Part shown: positions 25,923 through 35,404 of the stretch, piece after piece
How the letters are laid out: every line of letters begins with the position of its first letter
How positions within the stretch are numbered: position 1 is the first letter of the stretch
Assembly (NCBI GenBank): GCA_019636445.1
Contig: JAHBXO010000016.1
Coordinates: 1 to 64,000, forward strand
Length of the DNA: 64,000 nucleotides
Direction: 5' to 3'
DNA from: Gemmataceae bacterium
GTDB lineage: Bacteria > Planctomycetota > Planctomycetia > Gemmatales > Gemmataceae
The notes under the pieces: generated by a model
The model's database searches: none
What the model was told of the DNA's origin: nothing
What the model saw: the letters and a program-made list of their open reading frames with translations, nothing else
Position numbers and translations under genes: made by a program

Positions 25923-27359
25923 TCACGGTTTCCGGGATACTCCCCCTTCGCCCACCCGCGCCACCCGCACGGTCGGAAAATGCGGCCCGCCCTCGATCGG
26001 ATGACCGGCGAGAATCACGACCCGATCCCCCTCGGCCACGACGCCCGCCAGGAACGAATCGCGGACCGCCGCGTCCATCCGGTCCTCGCCGGGAGCAATC
26101 CAGCCCAACTGCACCGGCTGAATGCCCCAAACCAGAGCCAGTTGTCGGGGAACAGCATCGCCGGGAGCCAGCCCGACCACCCGCGCCGCGGGCCGATTCC
26201 GCGCCACCAGTTTGGCCGTGCGCCCCGTGATCGTCGGCACAAGAATCGCCGCCGCGCCGACCTCGTCCGCGAGGTCGCACGCGGCCTGCGCCAGCGGGTC
26301 GTCGATCTCGTGCAGCGGATACAGCGACTGCGCCCGTCGCCCCGCGCCACTCGCCTGGAGGTGGCCTTCCGCCTCCTCCGCGATCCGCGCCATGCACCGC
26401 ACCGCTTCCGTCGGATAGTTCCCGACGGCGGTCTCGCCGGACAGCATGACGGCGTCGGTGCCGTCGAAGATCGCGTTCGCCACGTCGCTGGCCTCGGCGC
26501 GCGTCGGCCGCGGATTCTTCTGCATCGAGTCGAGCATGTCCGTGGCCGTGATGACCGGCTTCCCCGCGAGAATCGCTTCGGCGATCAGGTGTTTCTGAGC
26601 CATGGGAACGCGTTCGAGCGGAATCTCGACGCCGAGATCGCCGCGCGCCACCATGATGCCGTCGAAGGCGTGGATGATCGCGCTGGCTCGGTCGACGGCC
26701 TCCGGGCGCTCCATCTTCGCGAGGATCGGCCCGCGATACCCGAATGATTCGGCGATCTGCCGCAGTTCGACGGCAGCCTCCGGGCCACGCACGAACGACA
26801 GCGCGAGCCAGTCGCACTGCGCCTTCACCGCGACCTCGATGGCGATACGATCGCGGTCGGTCACGGCAGAGATCGACAAGGGCGTATCGGGCAGGTTGAT
26901 CCCCTTGTTCGGCTTCAGCGTGCCGCCGACCACGACGCGCGCGAACAGCCGGCCGCCATCGGTCTTCACGGCTTCGAGTTGCAAACGACCGTCGTCGAGG
27001 AGAATGCGCTGTCCCGGCCGCACATCGACCAGACACTCCGGTTCGGTGATGACGATGTCTTCGGCGTGGATCGGCGTGTCCTGCAGGGAGAAAGTGAGTT
27101 CCGCGCCGATGGCGAGTTGCCGTTCGGCCGGGATCTTGCAACGGAGTTTCGGTCCGGGCAGATCGGCCAGCACCGCGGTGATTTTGCCGACGGCGCGGGA
27201 TGCTTCGCGGAAGCGGGCCACGCGGGCGAGGTGCTCCGGTTCGGTGCCGTGGGAGAAGTTCACCCGCGCGACATCCACGCCGGCGCGGAGCACCGCCTCC
27301 AGCGCCGCCGGTTGGTCGGTGACGGGCCCCAGAGTGGCCACGATCTTGGTTCGGCGCAT
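25923..27359 (-). CDS. pyk: pyruvate kinase
   Basis: 478 aa from the ATG at 27359. It converts phosphoenolpyruvate and ADP to pyruvate and ATP, the last step of glycolysis. Motifs in order: RRTKIVATLGPV, VARVNFSHGT, LDDGRLQLE, the active-site Lys region ILAKMERPEAVD, MVARGDLGVEIP, and the family signature ITATDMLDSMQKNPRPTRAEASDVANAIFDGTDAVMLSGETA (quoted in parts: positions ~26415-26550). The strand usually reading LDTKGPEIR here reads ADLPGPKLR. The C-terminal allosteric domain is present but there is no extra PEP-utiliser domain. Cytoplasmic. No other glycolytic gene is adjacent. Confidence 0.95.
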   Translation of the reverse strand: MRRTKIVATLGPVTDQPAALEAVLRAGVDVARVNFSHGTEPEHLARVARFREASRAVGKITAVLADLPGPKLRCKIPAERQLAIGAELTFSLQDTPIHAEDIVITEPECLVDVRPGQRILLDDGRLQLEAVKTDGGRLFARVVVGGTLKPNKGINLPDTPLSISAVTDRDRIAIEVAVKAQCDWLALSFVRGPEAAVELRQIAESFGYRGPILAKMERPEAVDRASAIIHAFDGIMVARGDLGVEIPLERVPMAQKHLIAEAILAGKPVITATDMLDSMQKNPRPTRAEASDVANAIFDGTDAVMLSGETAVGNYPTEAVRCMARIAEEAEGHLQASGAGRRAQSLYPLHEIDDPLAQAACDLADEVGAAAILVPTITGRTAKLVARNRPAARVVGLAPGDAVPRQLALVWGIQPVQLGWIAPGEDRMDAAVRDSFLAGVVAEGDRVVILAGHPIEGGPHFPTVRVARVGEGGVSRKP

Positions 27360-27432
27360 GGTCGTCGTCCCCGGATAGGGCGGTCGGAGAGGTCGGGATT
27401 GGTTTAGCGATTCGTCATGCGAACGGTAGAAA

Positions 27433-28410
27433 TCACGGACCGACTTGGAATTCGACGACCTTGCGGGCCCGGCGCTCCGTTTGAGCCGTCGGATCGCGAA
27501 TCTCCAGCGTCAGGGAGTAGCGGCCGGGCTTTTCCGGGATTGGAAATTCGACCTTTAGGAAAAAATCCCGAACGGGGCTGCGCGTGAAATCGGCGCGGGC
27601 GAAGGGCAGTTCCGGCACCATCCGATTCTTTTCCGGATCGTAAAGTTCCACCGTCCGCCCGTTCGCATCGCGCAGTTGAATCGTGCCATCGAGACGGGTG
27701 ACGAACCGGTGTTCGCCGTTCGTCTGAGTGGCCGGCAGAACGGGAACACGATCGATCTCGGCGTAGAGGACGCCGACGCCGCCGGGCAGAAAGCGGTGGC
27801 CGGCGGGCAGCGGATCGAAGACCCCGTATTGCACGACGCGATGAACGAATTCGGCCTGAGTGATTTCCAGCGGAGCGGACTTGGCCGCGACCTCCTGGGC
27901 CGATTCCAGTTGTTTGATCAGGAGACTGGCGGCGCGGGGATCGCGACCGGTGAGATCGGTATGGCGCGCCGCGTCGAGGATCGGCAGCAACAACAACAAC
28001 AGTTCCTGATTGGGTCGCTCGAACCCCTTCAGATGGCCCACGGCGGTGGCGAACTGGTTGTCCAGGTGAGCCCGCAACGCGGCGACCAGCGGCGTATCGG
28101 GCCGCGGACCGCGAATGGTCGGTTCGAGCAACGGATTCGGCATCGGGTCGCCGGATTTCGCCGGGGCCGGCGGCGGCGGTGCAATCGCCGGCTCCATGGG
28201 CGGGCTGGGCGCCGATGGAGCCACAACCACCACCTCGGCCTTGGGAATGCGCTGGCCGGGCGCGAGTGCGCGCGATTCGGTGGACACCGTCGCCGGCGCG
28301 GGCGGCGGACTGGGCGGCGGGGCGCAGAAGAATCGGGCGACATTACACGCCGGCAGGGCGGTCAGGGCCGCCGCGACGACGAACCAAGCTGGACACCGGA
28401 CCGAAGCCAT
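27433..28410 (-). CDS. predicted lipoprotein with proline-rich linker
   Basis: 325 aa from the ATG at 28410, preceded by GAGG at 6-7 nt. The N-terminus is a lipoprotein signal peptide with lipobox LPAC (C22). A proline/alanine-rich segment follows (about residues 30-85: PPPSPPPAPA and PPPPAPAKS). The C-terminal ~230 residues contain an alpha-helical part (LVAALRAHLDNQFATAVGHLKGF) and a beta-rich end with FFLKVEFPIPEKPGRYSLTLEIRDPTAQTE, which reads like an immunoglobulin-like or C2-type sandwich. I do not recognise a named family. An envelope location is inferred. The gene is divergent from dnaE, with a 227-bp shared promoter region. Confidence 0.75.
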   Translation of the reverse strand: MASVRCPAWFVVAAALTALPACNVARFFCAPPPSPPPAPATVSTESRALAPGQRIPKAEVVVVAPSAPSPPMEPAIAPPPPAPAKSGDPMPNPLLEPTIRGPRPDTPLVAALRAHLDNQFATAVGHLKGFERPNQELLLLLLPILDAARHTDLTGRDPRAASLLIKQLESAQEVAAKSAPLEITQAEFVHRVVQYGVFDPLPAGHRFLPGGVGVLYAEIDRVPVLPATQTNGEHRFVTRLDGTIQLRDANGRTVELYDPEKNRMVPELPFARADFTRSPVRDFFLKVEFPIPEKPGRYSLTLEIRDPTAQTERRARKVVEFQVGP

Positions 28411-28637
28411 CCGCACCTCGCGCGTCCGCGCACTACCGCGCGGTCCGGCGATATAGACACGTTCGCTCCGGCGATCAAGCCGAACCGGACCTGCGAGCTC
28501 CCCGATCAATTCCGAATTAGATCATTAACCGTCCATCGACGGGGTTTGGGAAAACCGCGGAGCGAGTTCCCGACAAGGGCGCGGCCCGATTCAATCTCGG
28601 CGTCGCCCGGACGCGCGCCGTAAACTAGGCTCGCATC

Positions 28638-31600
28638 ATGCCCGACACCCGGAAACCGACCATGGCCGACCGTCCGTTCTGCCACCTGCACTGCCACACG
28701 CACTACAGCCTGCTCGACGGATTCAACCGGATCCCGGACCTCGTCAAGCAGACGAAGAACCTCGGCATGAACTCGTGCGCCATCACGGACCACGGCAACC
28801 TCTACGGTGCCATCGAGTTCTACAGCAAGTGTCAGGACGCCGGCGTCAAGCCGATCCTCGGCCTCGAAGCCTACGTCGCCCCCGGCGACCGCCGCGAACG
28901 CAAGAAGATCGACGGCAACAACTACTTCCACCTTACCCTGCTCGCCAAGAACAACACGGGCTTCCAGAACCTCATCAAGCTCTCCAGCAAGGCGTTCCTC
29001 GAAGGCTTCTACTACAACCCGCGCATCGACCGCGAACTGCTCGAGGAACTCTCCGACGGCATCATCTGCCTCTCCGGCTGCCTCGCCGGCGAGATGAGCG
29101 ATCTCATCCTCAAGGACCGGATCAAGGAGGCCGAAGAACTCGCGAAGTGGTACGAACGCGTCTTCGGCGACGACTTCTACCTGGAGATCCAGAACAACGG
29201 CCTCGAAATCCAGGACCAGTGCACGGTCGCCGTGACCGACCTCGCGAAGAAGGTCGGCATTCCGATGGTGGCCACGGCGGACGCGCACTACCTCTGCGCC
29301 GCCGACGCCGAGGCGCACGACGTGCTCTTCTGCATCAACATGGAGAAGAAGCACAACCCGCAGAAACGGCTGTATCCCGAAGGGCGCATGCCCAACCCGT
29401 ACTATGTCCGCAGCCCGGAGGACATGTACGGCCTGTTCCCGAACCACGCCGACGCAGTCAAGATGTCGCAGGCGATCGCGGACAAAGTCGACATCCAGCT
29501 CGACTTCAAGAAGCGGCACTTCCCGGTCTTTCAGACACCGCGAAAGTTGACGGAGGACGCGTACCTGCGCGAGCTGTGCGAAAAGGGCGTGCGCGAACGA
29601 TACGGCGAGAACCCTCCGCAGGTCGTCTGGGATCGACTCGAACATGAACTCAAGATCATCGCGAAGATGAAGTACTCCGCGTACTTCCTCATCGTCTGGG
29701 ACTTCGTCCGCTTTGCGCGCGAGAAGGGCATTCCGAGCACGGCGCGCGGCTCCGGCTGCGGCGCGGTCGTCGCCTACGCGCTGTACCTCAGCCACGTCTG
29801 CCCGATCGAGTACGACCTGCTCTTCGAGCGTTTCCTCGACCCGAACCGGACCGAGCCGCCCGATATCGACATCGACTTCTGCCAGGAGCGGCGGGAACTC
29901 GTGATCGAATACGTGAAGGAGAAGTACGGCCGGGACAGCGTGGCGCAGATCGGCACGTTCGGCACGCTGGCGGCGAAGGCGGCGCTCAAGGACGTGGGCC
30001 GCGCCCTCGACGTGCCGCTCGACCGCGTGAACTTCCTCTGCAAGCTCGTGCCGATGAAGGGCGCGATTTCGCTCGACCTCGCCGACGCGATGGCGACGCC
30101 CGACTTCCGGCGCGAATACGAATCCGACCCGCAGACGAAGAAGCTCGTCGACATCGCGATGAAACTGGAAGGGATGAACCGCAACGTCGGCACGCACGCC
30201 GCCGGCGTCGTCATCGCCAACGGCGACATCACCGATTACGTGCCGGTCCAGCGCGCCATGCGCAAGAGCGACGACAAGGCCGGCGGCAAAGGGAACGGCG
30301 AATACTCCGTCACCACGCAATGGGAGATGGGCATCCTCGAAAAGGTCGGGATGCTCAAGATGGACTTCCTCGGCCTGCGGAACCTGACCGTGCTCGACAA
30401 CACGGTCAAGCTCATCGAGAAGAACCGCGGGATCAAGGTCGATCCGATGAAGTTCCCGCTGGACGACAAGGCCACTTACGCCCTGCTCCAGCGCGGCGAC
30501 GCCAAGGGGGTCTTCCAGCTCGAAAGCGACGGCATCCGCGGACTCCTCCAACGGATGAAGCCCGACAACATCCGCGACCTCATCGCCGTGCTCGCCCTTT
30601 ACCGCCCCGGCCCGCTCGGCGGCGGCATGGTCGACAGCTACGTCAACCGCAAGCACGGCCGCGAAAAGTGGGACTACCCCCACCCCGTCATGAAGGAGAT
30701 CCTCGACGAGACTTACGGCGTACAGGTCTATCAGGAGCAGGTCATGCGCCTGCTGAACCGCCTCGGCGGCATCGAACTCTCGAAGGCGTACGCCGCCATC
30801 AAGGCGATCAGCAAGAAGAAGCAGGACGTGATCGACGCCAGCAAGGTCGACTTCATCAAGGGCGCCGTCGAACGGGGCGTCAGCAAGGAAACCGCGGCCG
30901 AAATCTTCAGCCTCATCGAGAAGTTCGGCTCCTACGGCTTCAACAAGTCCCACACGGCCGCCTATGCGCAGATCGGGTACCAGACGGCATACCTGAAGAC
31001 GCACTACACGGCCGAGTTCATGGCCGCCCTGCTCTCCAGCGAGATCGACGACGGCAACAAGCGGCTCGTCATGGTCGATCACATCGCGGACGCGAAGAAG
31101 CTCGGCGTGGACGTGCTGCCGCCGGACATCAACACCGGCATGCCGGACTTCGACGTGAAGAACGGGCGCATCACCTTCGGGCTGACGGCGATCAAGGGCC
31201 TCGGCCGCGGGGCCGCGGAGGAGATCGCACGGGCGCGCGGCACCGGCCGATTCAAGGACCTCTTCGATTTCTGCGAGCGCGTCGACACGCGCATCGTCAC
31301 GCGGGCCGCCGTCGAGCGGCTCATCAAGGGCGGCGCCTTCGACGCCTACGGCACGCGCGCCGGGCAGATCCTCGCCGTCGAAAAGGCCTTCTCCGCCGCC
31401 GAACAGCGCATCGCCGACAAGAAGCGGGGGCAGAAAAACTTTTTCGACCTCTTCGGCGGCGGGGACGATGGCGACGTCGAATCGAACGGCCATCCGGTCG
31501 CGGACGCGAACGGTTTCCAGGACGTGAAGGAATGGCCCGAAGTCGAGAAACTGAAGTTCGAGAAGGAAGCCCTCGATTTCTACATTTCGTCCCACCCGCT

Positions 31601-32189
31601 CGCCCAGTTCGAGGACCAGCTGCGTCGCTTCCGCACGCACTCGGCCGCGGAAGCCGCGAAGGTCGCCACGGGTGCCAGCGTGCTCGTCGCGGGCATGATC
31701 ACCGGCCTGCAGCAGCGGACGGTGCAGAAGAACGGCAAGCGCTGGGCGATGCTCCAACTCGAAGACTTCACCGGTCAGGTGAAGTGCATTCTGTGGAGCG
31801 AAACCTATCTTCAATTCAAGGACGCCGTTGTCGACGACGCGATCGTGCTCTTCGAAGGGACGATCGAGCGCCGCGACGGCGCCGGGCAGGGCGATGTGAT
31901 CGTCAAGCGCCTGCTCACGCTCGAGCAGGCGCGCCGCGAAATGACCCGTGTGATGCTCCTGCGGATGAACTATTCCGACGACGCGGAGACGGTGGGGAAA
32001 TTCGCCGGCCTCAAGGGCGTGCTCGGCCGCGCGAAGGGCAACTGCCCTGTCCACCTCTCCGTTCGCGATTCCGCCGGCCGCGTCGCGGAAATGAAGCTCG
32101 GCCGCGACTGGACGGTCGATCCGACGAAAGTCGTCGTCGAGGAGTTGGAGCACATTCTCGGTGCCGGCAACGTCATCTTCACCAAATGA
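28638..32189 (+). CDS. dnaE: DNA polymerase III alpha subunit
   Basis: 1183 aa, the usual DnaE1 length; an in-frame ATG at 28662 is an alternative start. Replicative polymerase catalytic subunit. Residues ~12-280 are the PHP domain (HLHCHTHYSLLDG, AITDHGN, LGLEAYV, ATADAHYL). The polymerase core follows with the catalytic motif PPDIDIDF (D409, D411) after GSGCGAVVAYAL, and SYGFNKSHTAAYA further on. A helix-hairpin-helix region (FGLTAIKGLGRGAAEEIARA) precedes an OB fold (SVLVAGMITGLQQRTVQKNG...LEDFTGQVKCILW). No N-terminal exonuclease insertion is present, so this is DnaE, not PolC. It stands alone here with its own promoter. Confidence 0.97.
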   Translation: MPDTRKPTMADRPFCHLHCHTHYSLLDGFNRIPDLVKQTKNLGMNSCAITDHGNLYGAIEFYSKCQDAGVKPILGLEAYVAPGDRRERKKIDGNNYFHLTLLAKNNTGFQNLIKLSSKAFLEGFYYNPRIDRELLEELSDGIICLSGCLAGEMSDLILKDRIKEAEELAKWYERVFGDDFYLEIQNNGLEIQDQCTVAVTDLAKKVGIPMVATADAHYLCAADAEAHDVLFCINMEKKHNPQKRLYPEGRMPNPYYVRSPEDMYGLFPNHADAVKMSQAIADKVDIQLDFKKRHFPVFQTPRKLTEDAYLRELCEKGVRERYGENPPQVVWDRLEHELKIIAKMKYSAYFLIVWDFVRFAREKGIPSTARGSGCGAVVAYALYLSHVCPIEYDLLFERFLDPNRTEPPDIDIDFCQERRELVIEYVKEKYGRDSVAQIGTFGTLAAKAALKDVGRALDVPLDRVNFLCKLVPMKGAISLDLADAMATPDFRREYESDPQTKKLVDIAMKLEGMNRNVGTHAAGVVIANGDITDYVPVQRAMRKSDDKAGGKGNGEYSVTTQWEMGILEKVGMLKMDFLGLRNLTVLDNTVKLIEKNRGIKVDPMKFPLDDKATYALLQRGDAKGVFQLESDGIRGLLQRMKPDNIRDLIAVLALYRPGPLGGGMVDSYVNRKHGREKWDYPHPVMKEILDETYGVQVYQEQVMRLLNRLGGIELSKAYAAIKAISKKKQDVIDASKVDFIKGAVERGVSKETAAEIFSLIEKFGSYGFNKSHTAAYAQIGYQTAYLKTHYTAEFMAALLSSEIDDGNKRLVMVDHIADAKKLGVDVLPPDINTGMPDFDVKNGRITFGLTAIKGLGRGAAEEIARARGTGRFKDLFDFCERVDTRIVTRAAVERLIKGGAFDAYGTRAGQILAVEKAFSAAEQRIADKKRGQKNFFDLFGGGDDGDVESNGHPVADANGFQDVKEWPEVEKLKFEKEALDFYISSHPLAQFEDQLRRFRTHSAAEAAKVATGASVLVAGMITGLQQRTVQKNGKRWAMLQLEDFTGQVKCILWSETYLQFKDAVVDDAIVLFEGTIERRDGAGQGDVIVKRLLTLEQARREMTRVMLLRMNYSDDAETVGKFAGLKGVLGRAKGNCPVHLSVRDSAGRVAEMKLGRDWTVDPTKVVVEELEHILGAGNVIFTK

Positions 32190-32320
32190 GGACCGGTATT
32201 CTTCTTGAATTCTTCGCGCGGACGGAACAGAATGCCGGAGACGCTTGGCCCTCGACGGTCGCGACGGTGCCGATTCGCTAAGACATCGGATTCCGCGACC
32301 GGACACGAGGGAGGTTCACC

Positions 32321-33046
32321 ATGTTCATCTATCCCGCGATCGACCTTCTGGGCGGACAATGCGTCCGCTTGCGCCAGGGCGATTATTCGCGGGAAACCGT
32401 CTTTTCCAACGATCCGGCCGCAGTCGCGAAGGAATGGGTCCGGCAGGGGGCCGAACGGCTTCACCTGGTGGATCTCGACGGCGCGAAGGCCGGCAAACCG
32501 GTCAACGGCGAAGTGATCCGGCGTATCGTGTCCGCCGTGGACGTGCCGTGCCAGTTGGGCGGCGGCATCCGGAACGAGGCGGACCTGGAGACCGTTTTCG
32601 GCTGGGGGGTGCGCTGGGCAGTGTTGGGGACGCGCGCTCTGCAAGAGCCGGGTTGGGTCTGCCGCATGGCCGACCGCCACCCGGCTCGAATCGTTTTGGG
32701 GGTCGACGCCCGCGACGGGTATGTCGCCACCGAAGGCTGGCTGAGCACCTCCACGACCAAAGCCACGGACTTGGCGAAGCAGGTGGAACAATCGCCGCTC
32801 GCTGCCGTGGTCTACACGGACATCGCGAAGGACGGCATGATGTCCGGGCCGAACTACGAACAGCTCGTGGAGATGCGCGACGCGGTCCGACTGCCGGTGA
32901 TCGCGTCCGGCGGCGTCAGCGCGCACGAGCACGTGGCGAAACTGGTTTCGTTGAAGTTGTTCGGCTGCATCGTCGGCCGGGCACTCTACGAGGGAGCCGT
33001 GGATCTGTCGGTCATCCTGGCCACGGCGCGGGCGGACGCCATCTGA
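32321..33046 (+). CDS. hisA: 1-(5-phosphoribosyl)-5-[(5-phosphoribosylamino)methylideneamino]imidazole-4-carboxamide isomerase
   Basis: 241 aa, with a strong GAGGGAGGT ribosome binding site upstream of 32321. It carries out the Amadori isomerisation of ProFAR to PRFAR, step four of histidine biosynthesis, on a (beta/alpha)8 barrel. The catalytic Asp of the first half is in FIYPAIDLLGGQCVRL and that of the second in VVYTDIAKDGMMSGPN; the phosphate-binding repeats are QLGGGIRN and IASGGVSA. It is separated from other his genes, lying between dnaE and an EF-G-like gene, as is usual for the dispersed pathways of planctomycetes. HisF is excluded by the HisA-type first motif (PAIDL, not PCLDV). Confidence 0.94.
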   Translation: MFIYPAIDLLGGQCVRLRQGDYSRETVFSNDPAAVAKEWVRQGAERLHLVDLDGAKAGKPVNGEVIRRIVSAVDVPCQLGGGIRNEADLETVFGWGVRWAVLGTRALQEPGWVCRMADRHPARIVLGVDARDGYVATEGWLSTSTTKATDLAKQVEQSPLAAVVYTDIAKDGMMSGPNYEQLVEMRDAVRLPVIASGGVSAHEHVAKLVSLKLFGCIVGRALYEGAVDLSVILATARADAI

Positions 33047-33090
33047 CACCCGCTCGCATCGTGGCTCCTCTTCTCGATGGAGTTCGCGTC

Positions 33091-35232
33091 ATGAGCAAGC
33101 ATCTCGTCGAAGACGTTCGGGACATTGCACTCGTCGGGCACCGCGCCTCCGGCAAGACGAGCCTCGCGGATGCCCTGCTCTTTGAAGCCCACGTGGTGGA
33201 TCGTCTGGGCAGCGTGGACGACGGCACGTCCGCCGCCGACACCGACGAAGACGAGAAACGCCACCACTTCTCCATCGATACCCACGTTCTCCACGCCGAC
33301 CACGGCGGCAAGCACCTGAACATCCTCGACGCGCCCGGCACGCCGGACTTCATCGGCGCCGCCATCGAAGCGCTCTCGGCCGTCGAGACGGCCGCCGTCG
33401 TCGTCTCCGCCGTCAACGGCATCGAGGTCAACACGCGACGCATGTTCCACGAGGCCGGCCGGCTCGGCCTCGCACGCGTCATCGTCATCAACAAGGTCGA
33501 CGCCGACAAAGTCGACTTCGCCGGCGTCGTCGCCAGCATCCGCGAATCGTTCGGCAAGAACTGCGTCCTCTTCAACCTGCCCAACGATGTCGGCGCGAAC
33601 TTCAACGGCGTCATCGATGTGGTCCACAAACCCACCGGGACGCCGACGACGTTCCCCTACGACCAGAAACAGGCGCGGATGGAACTGATGGAGGCGGTCG
33701 TCGAAGTCGACGAGTTACTGATGGAAAAGTACCTGACCGATGGCTCCATTTCGGACGCGGAACTGGAAGAGGCGATCCCCAAGTGCATCGCGGCCGGGTA
33801 TGTCGTGCCGATCTTCTGCACGTCCGCCAAGAAGGATCGCGGCGTCAAGGAACTGCTCGACGGCCTGGAGAAGTTCGGCCTCTCGCCCAAGATGGGGCGC
33901 AACAAACTCGAAGGGATGAACTTCGGCAGCAACGGCAGCCTGAAACCGGCGGAACCGGTCGACTCCGCCGAGTTCCTCGGGCAGGTCTTCAAGGTCGTCA
34001 ACGACCGCTACGTCGGGCACCTCAGCTTCATCCGCGTCCTCTCCGGCACGCTGACGCCGAACCACAACATCATCGACTTGAACAACGGCAAGTCGATCCG
34101 CGTCGGGCAACTCCTGCAGATGCAGGGCAAGAACCACGTGCCGATCCAGGAAGCCGTGCCGGGCGACATCATCGCGGTGGCGAAGGTGGAGGGGTTGCAC
34201 GTCGGCGACACCGTCGCGTTCCGCACCGACGCGCCGAAGATGCCGGCGATGGCGTTCCCGTCGCCGATGTTCGGCGTGGCGGTCGAGCCGAAGAACCGCG
34301 GCGACGAAGAGAAGATCGCCAGCGGACTCCACAAGATCGCGGAAGAAGACCCGACCGTGCGGATCACGCACGATCCGCAAACGCACGAACTGGTCGTGAG
34401 CGGCGTCAGCCAGTTGCACCTGGAGGTCATCCGCGAACGACTCAAGCACCGGTTCGACGTGGACATCGTGACGAAGGAGCCGAAGGTGCCGTACCGCGAG
34501 ACGATCGTCGCCAACGGCGCCGGCGACTACAAGCACAAGAAGCAGACCGGCGGCCGCGGACAGTTCGCCGAAGTCCACCTGCGCGTCTTCCCGCTGTCGC
34601 GCGACATCAAGGACCAGGCTCAACTGGAAGCCGAGTTCGCGAACAAAACGAACTTCGAGAAAATGCGCTCGGCCCACTACGATCCGGTGGCGAATTTCGC
34701 GTTCATCGACCACATCGTCGGCGGTTCCATCCCGAACAACTTCATTCCGGCGATCGAGAAGGGGATCAAGGAGATGCTGGAACGTGGGGTACTGGCGGGC
34801 TACCGCGTGCAGGACGTGGCCGTCGAAGTCCATTTCGGCAAGTACCACGACGTGGACTCGTCCGAAGCGGCGTTCAAGACGGCGGCGCGCCACGCCTTCA
34901 AGAAAGCGTTCCTGGCCGCACGGCCGACACTGCTCGAACCGATCGTGAAGCTCGAAGTGACGGTGCCATCCCGCTATACCGGTGCGATCCTCGGCGACCT
35001 GCCAACGAAACGTGCGCATGTCGAGAACCAGGACAGCCTGCCGGGCGATCTCAACGTGATCCAGGCCCGCGCTCCGCTGGCGGAGGTGGCCCGTTACGCC
35101 GCGCAACTCGGCGGCATGACGCAGGGGCAAGGTTCCTACTCGATGGAACTGAGCCACTACGAGACCGTGCCGGCGAACGTGCAGCAGCAGATCATCGCCA
35201 AGTCGCAGTTGAAGGAACTCGAAGACGATTGA
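33091..35232 (+). CDS. elongation factor G-like GTPase (EF-G paralogue)
   Basis: 713 aa from the ATG at 33091 with GGAG 8 nt upstream. Translational GTPase with all five EF-G domains: G1 in LVGHRASGKTSLADALL, G4 as NKVD in IVINKVDADKVDF, domain II (VGHLSFIRVLSGTLTP), and domains III-V (RETIVANGAGDYKHKKQTGG, GSYSMELSHYE). The G3 loop reads DAPGTPDF, not DTPGHVDF, so the catalytic His of classical EF-G is Thr. That and its location away from rpsL-rpsG-tuf indicate an EF-G-like paralogue (EF-G2 type), not the housekeeping EF-G. Its role may be in recycling, stress or regulated translation; not determinable here. Confidence 0.85.
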   Translation: MSKHLVEDVRDIALVGHRASGKTSLADALLFEAHVVDRLGSVDDGTSAADTDEDEKRHHFSIDTHVLHADHGGKHLNILDAPGTPDFIGAAIEALSAVETAAVVVSAVNGIEVNTRRMFHEAGRLGLARVIVINKVDADKVDFAGVVASIRESFGKNCVLFNLPNDVGANFNGVIDVVHKPTGTPTTFPYDQKQARMELMEAVVEVDELLMEKYLTDGSISDAELEEAIPKCIAAGYVVPIFCTSAKKDRGVKELLDGLEKFGLSPKMGRNKLEGMNFGSNGSLKPAEPVDSAEFLGQVFKVVNDRYVGHLSFIRVLSGTLTPNHNIIDLNNGKSIRVGQLLQMQGKNHVPIQEAVPGDIIAVAKVEGLHVGDTVAFRTDAPKMPAMAFPSPMFGVAVEPKNRGDEEKIASGLHKIAEEDPTVRITHDPQTHELVVSGVSQLHLEVIRERLKHRFDVDIVTKEPKVPYRETIVANGAGDYKHKKQTGGRGQFAEVHLRVFPLSRDIKDQAQLEAEFANKTNFEKMRSAHYDPVANFAFIDHIVGGSIPNNFIPAIEKGIKEMLERGVLAGYRVQDVAVEVHFGKYHDVDSSEAAFKTAARHAFKKAFLAARPTLLEPIVKLEVTVPSRYTGAILGDLPTKRAHVENQDSLPGDLNVIQARAPLAEVARYAAQLGGMTQGQGSYSMELSHYETVPANVQQQIIAKSQLKELEDD

Positions 35233-35246
35233 TTCCGTTTCTTCAT

Positions 35247-35281
35247 TTGAATTGGTCCGATGATTGTTCGGATCAATTCAA
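35247..35281 (+). terminator. hairpin after the EF-G-like gene
   Basis: TTGAATTGGTCCGA (35247-35260) pairs with TCGGATCAATTCAA (35268-35281) with one G-T wobble around a 7-nt loop, 15 bp past the stop at 35232. It is AT-rich relative to the surroundings and followed by A-rich sequence (AAATGACC, GAAAATGC). Transcription termination is likely. Confidence 0.6.
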
Positions 35282-35353
35282 AATGACCAATGGAAAATGC
35301 AAAATGGAAAGTCCGAATCGCCAACGCTCTGGCGGTCCCAGTACATGATCGTA

Positions 35354-35389
35354 AATCGAAAGGGTCGCTACGGCGGCCCTTTTTCGATT
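35354..35389 (+). terminator. second hairpin with internal T5, upstream of the DHS-like gene
   Basis: AATCGAAAGGGTCGC (35354-35368) pairs with GCGGCCCTTTTTCGATT (35373-35389), with a TACG loop, one G-T pair and one extra T. It ends 15 bp before the ATG at 35405. It could terminate readthrough from the EF-G-like gene or act as a leader structure for the next gene; the sequence does not decide. Confidence 0.45.
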
Positions 35390-35404
35390 CCCGAACGGAC
35401 GACC

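Noticed and set aside
25693..27141. N-terminal extension of the secreted glycosidase-like protein into the pyruvate kinase region
   Set aside because: The extra ~480 codons lie in another frame of pyk; a good ribosome binding site and the LEARETPA leader place the start at 25692.
28506..32306. 1266-codon open frame on the minus strand across dnaE
   Set aside because: It runs exactly antisense to dnaE, whose motifs are complete; the frame is open only because of GC-rich codon bias (acidic/His/Val-rich translation).
32245..33090. N-terminal extension of the EF-G-like protein
   Set aside because: It overlaps hisA in another frame; GGAG and the EF-G N-terminus set the start at 33091.
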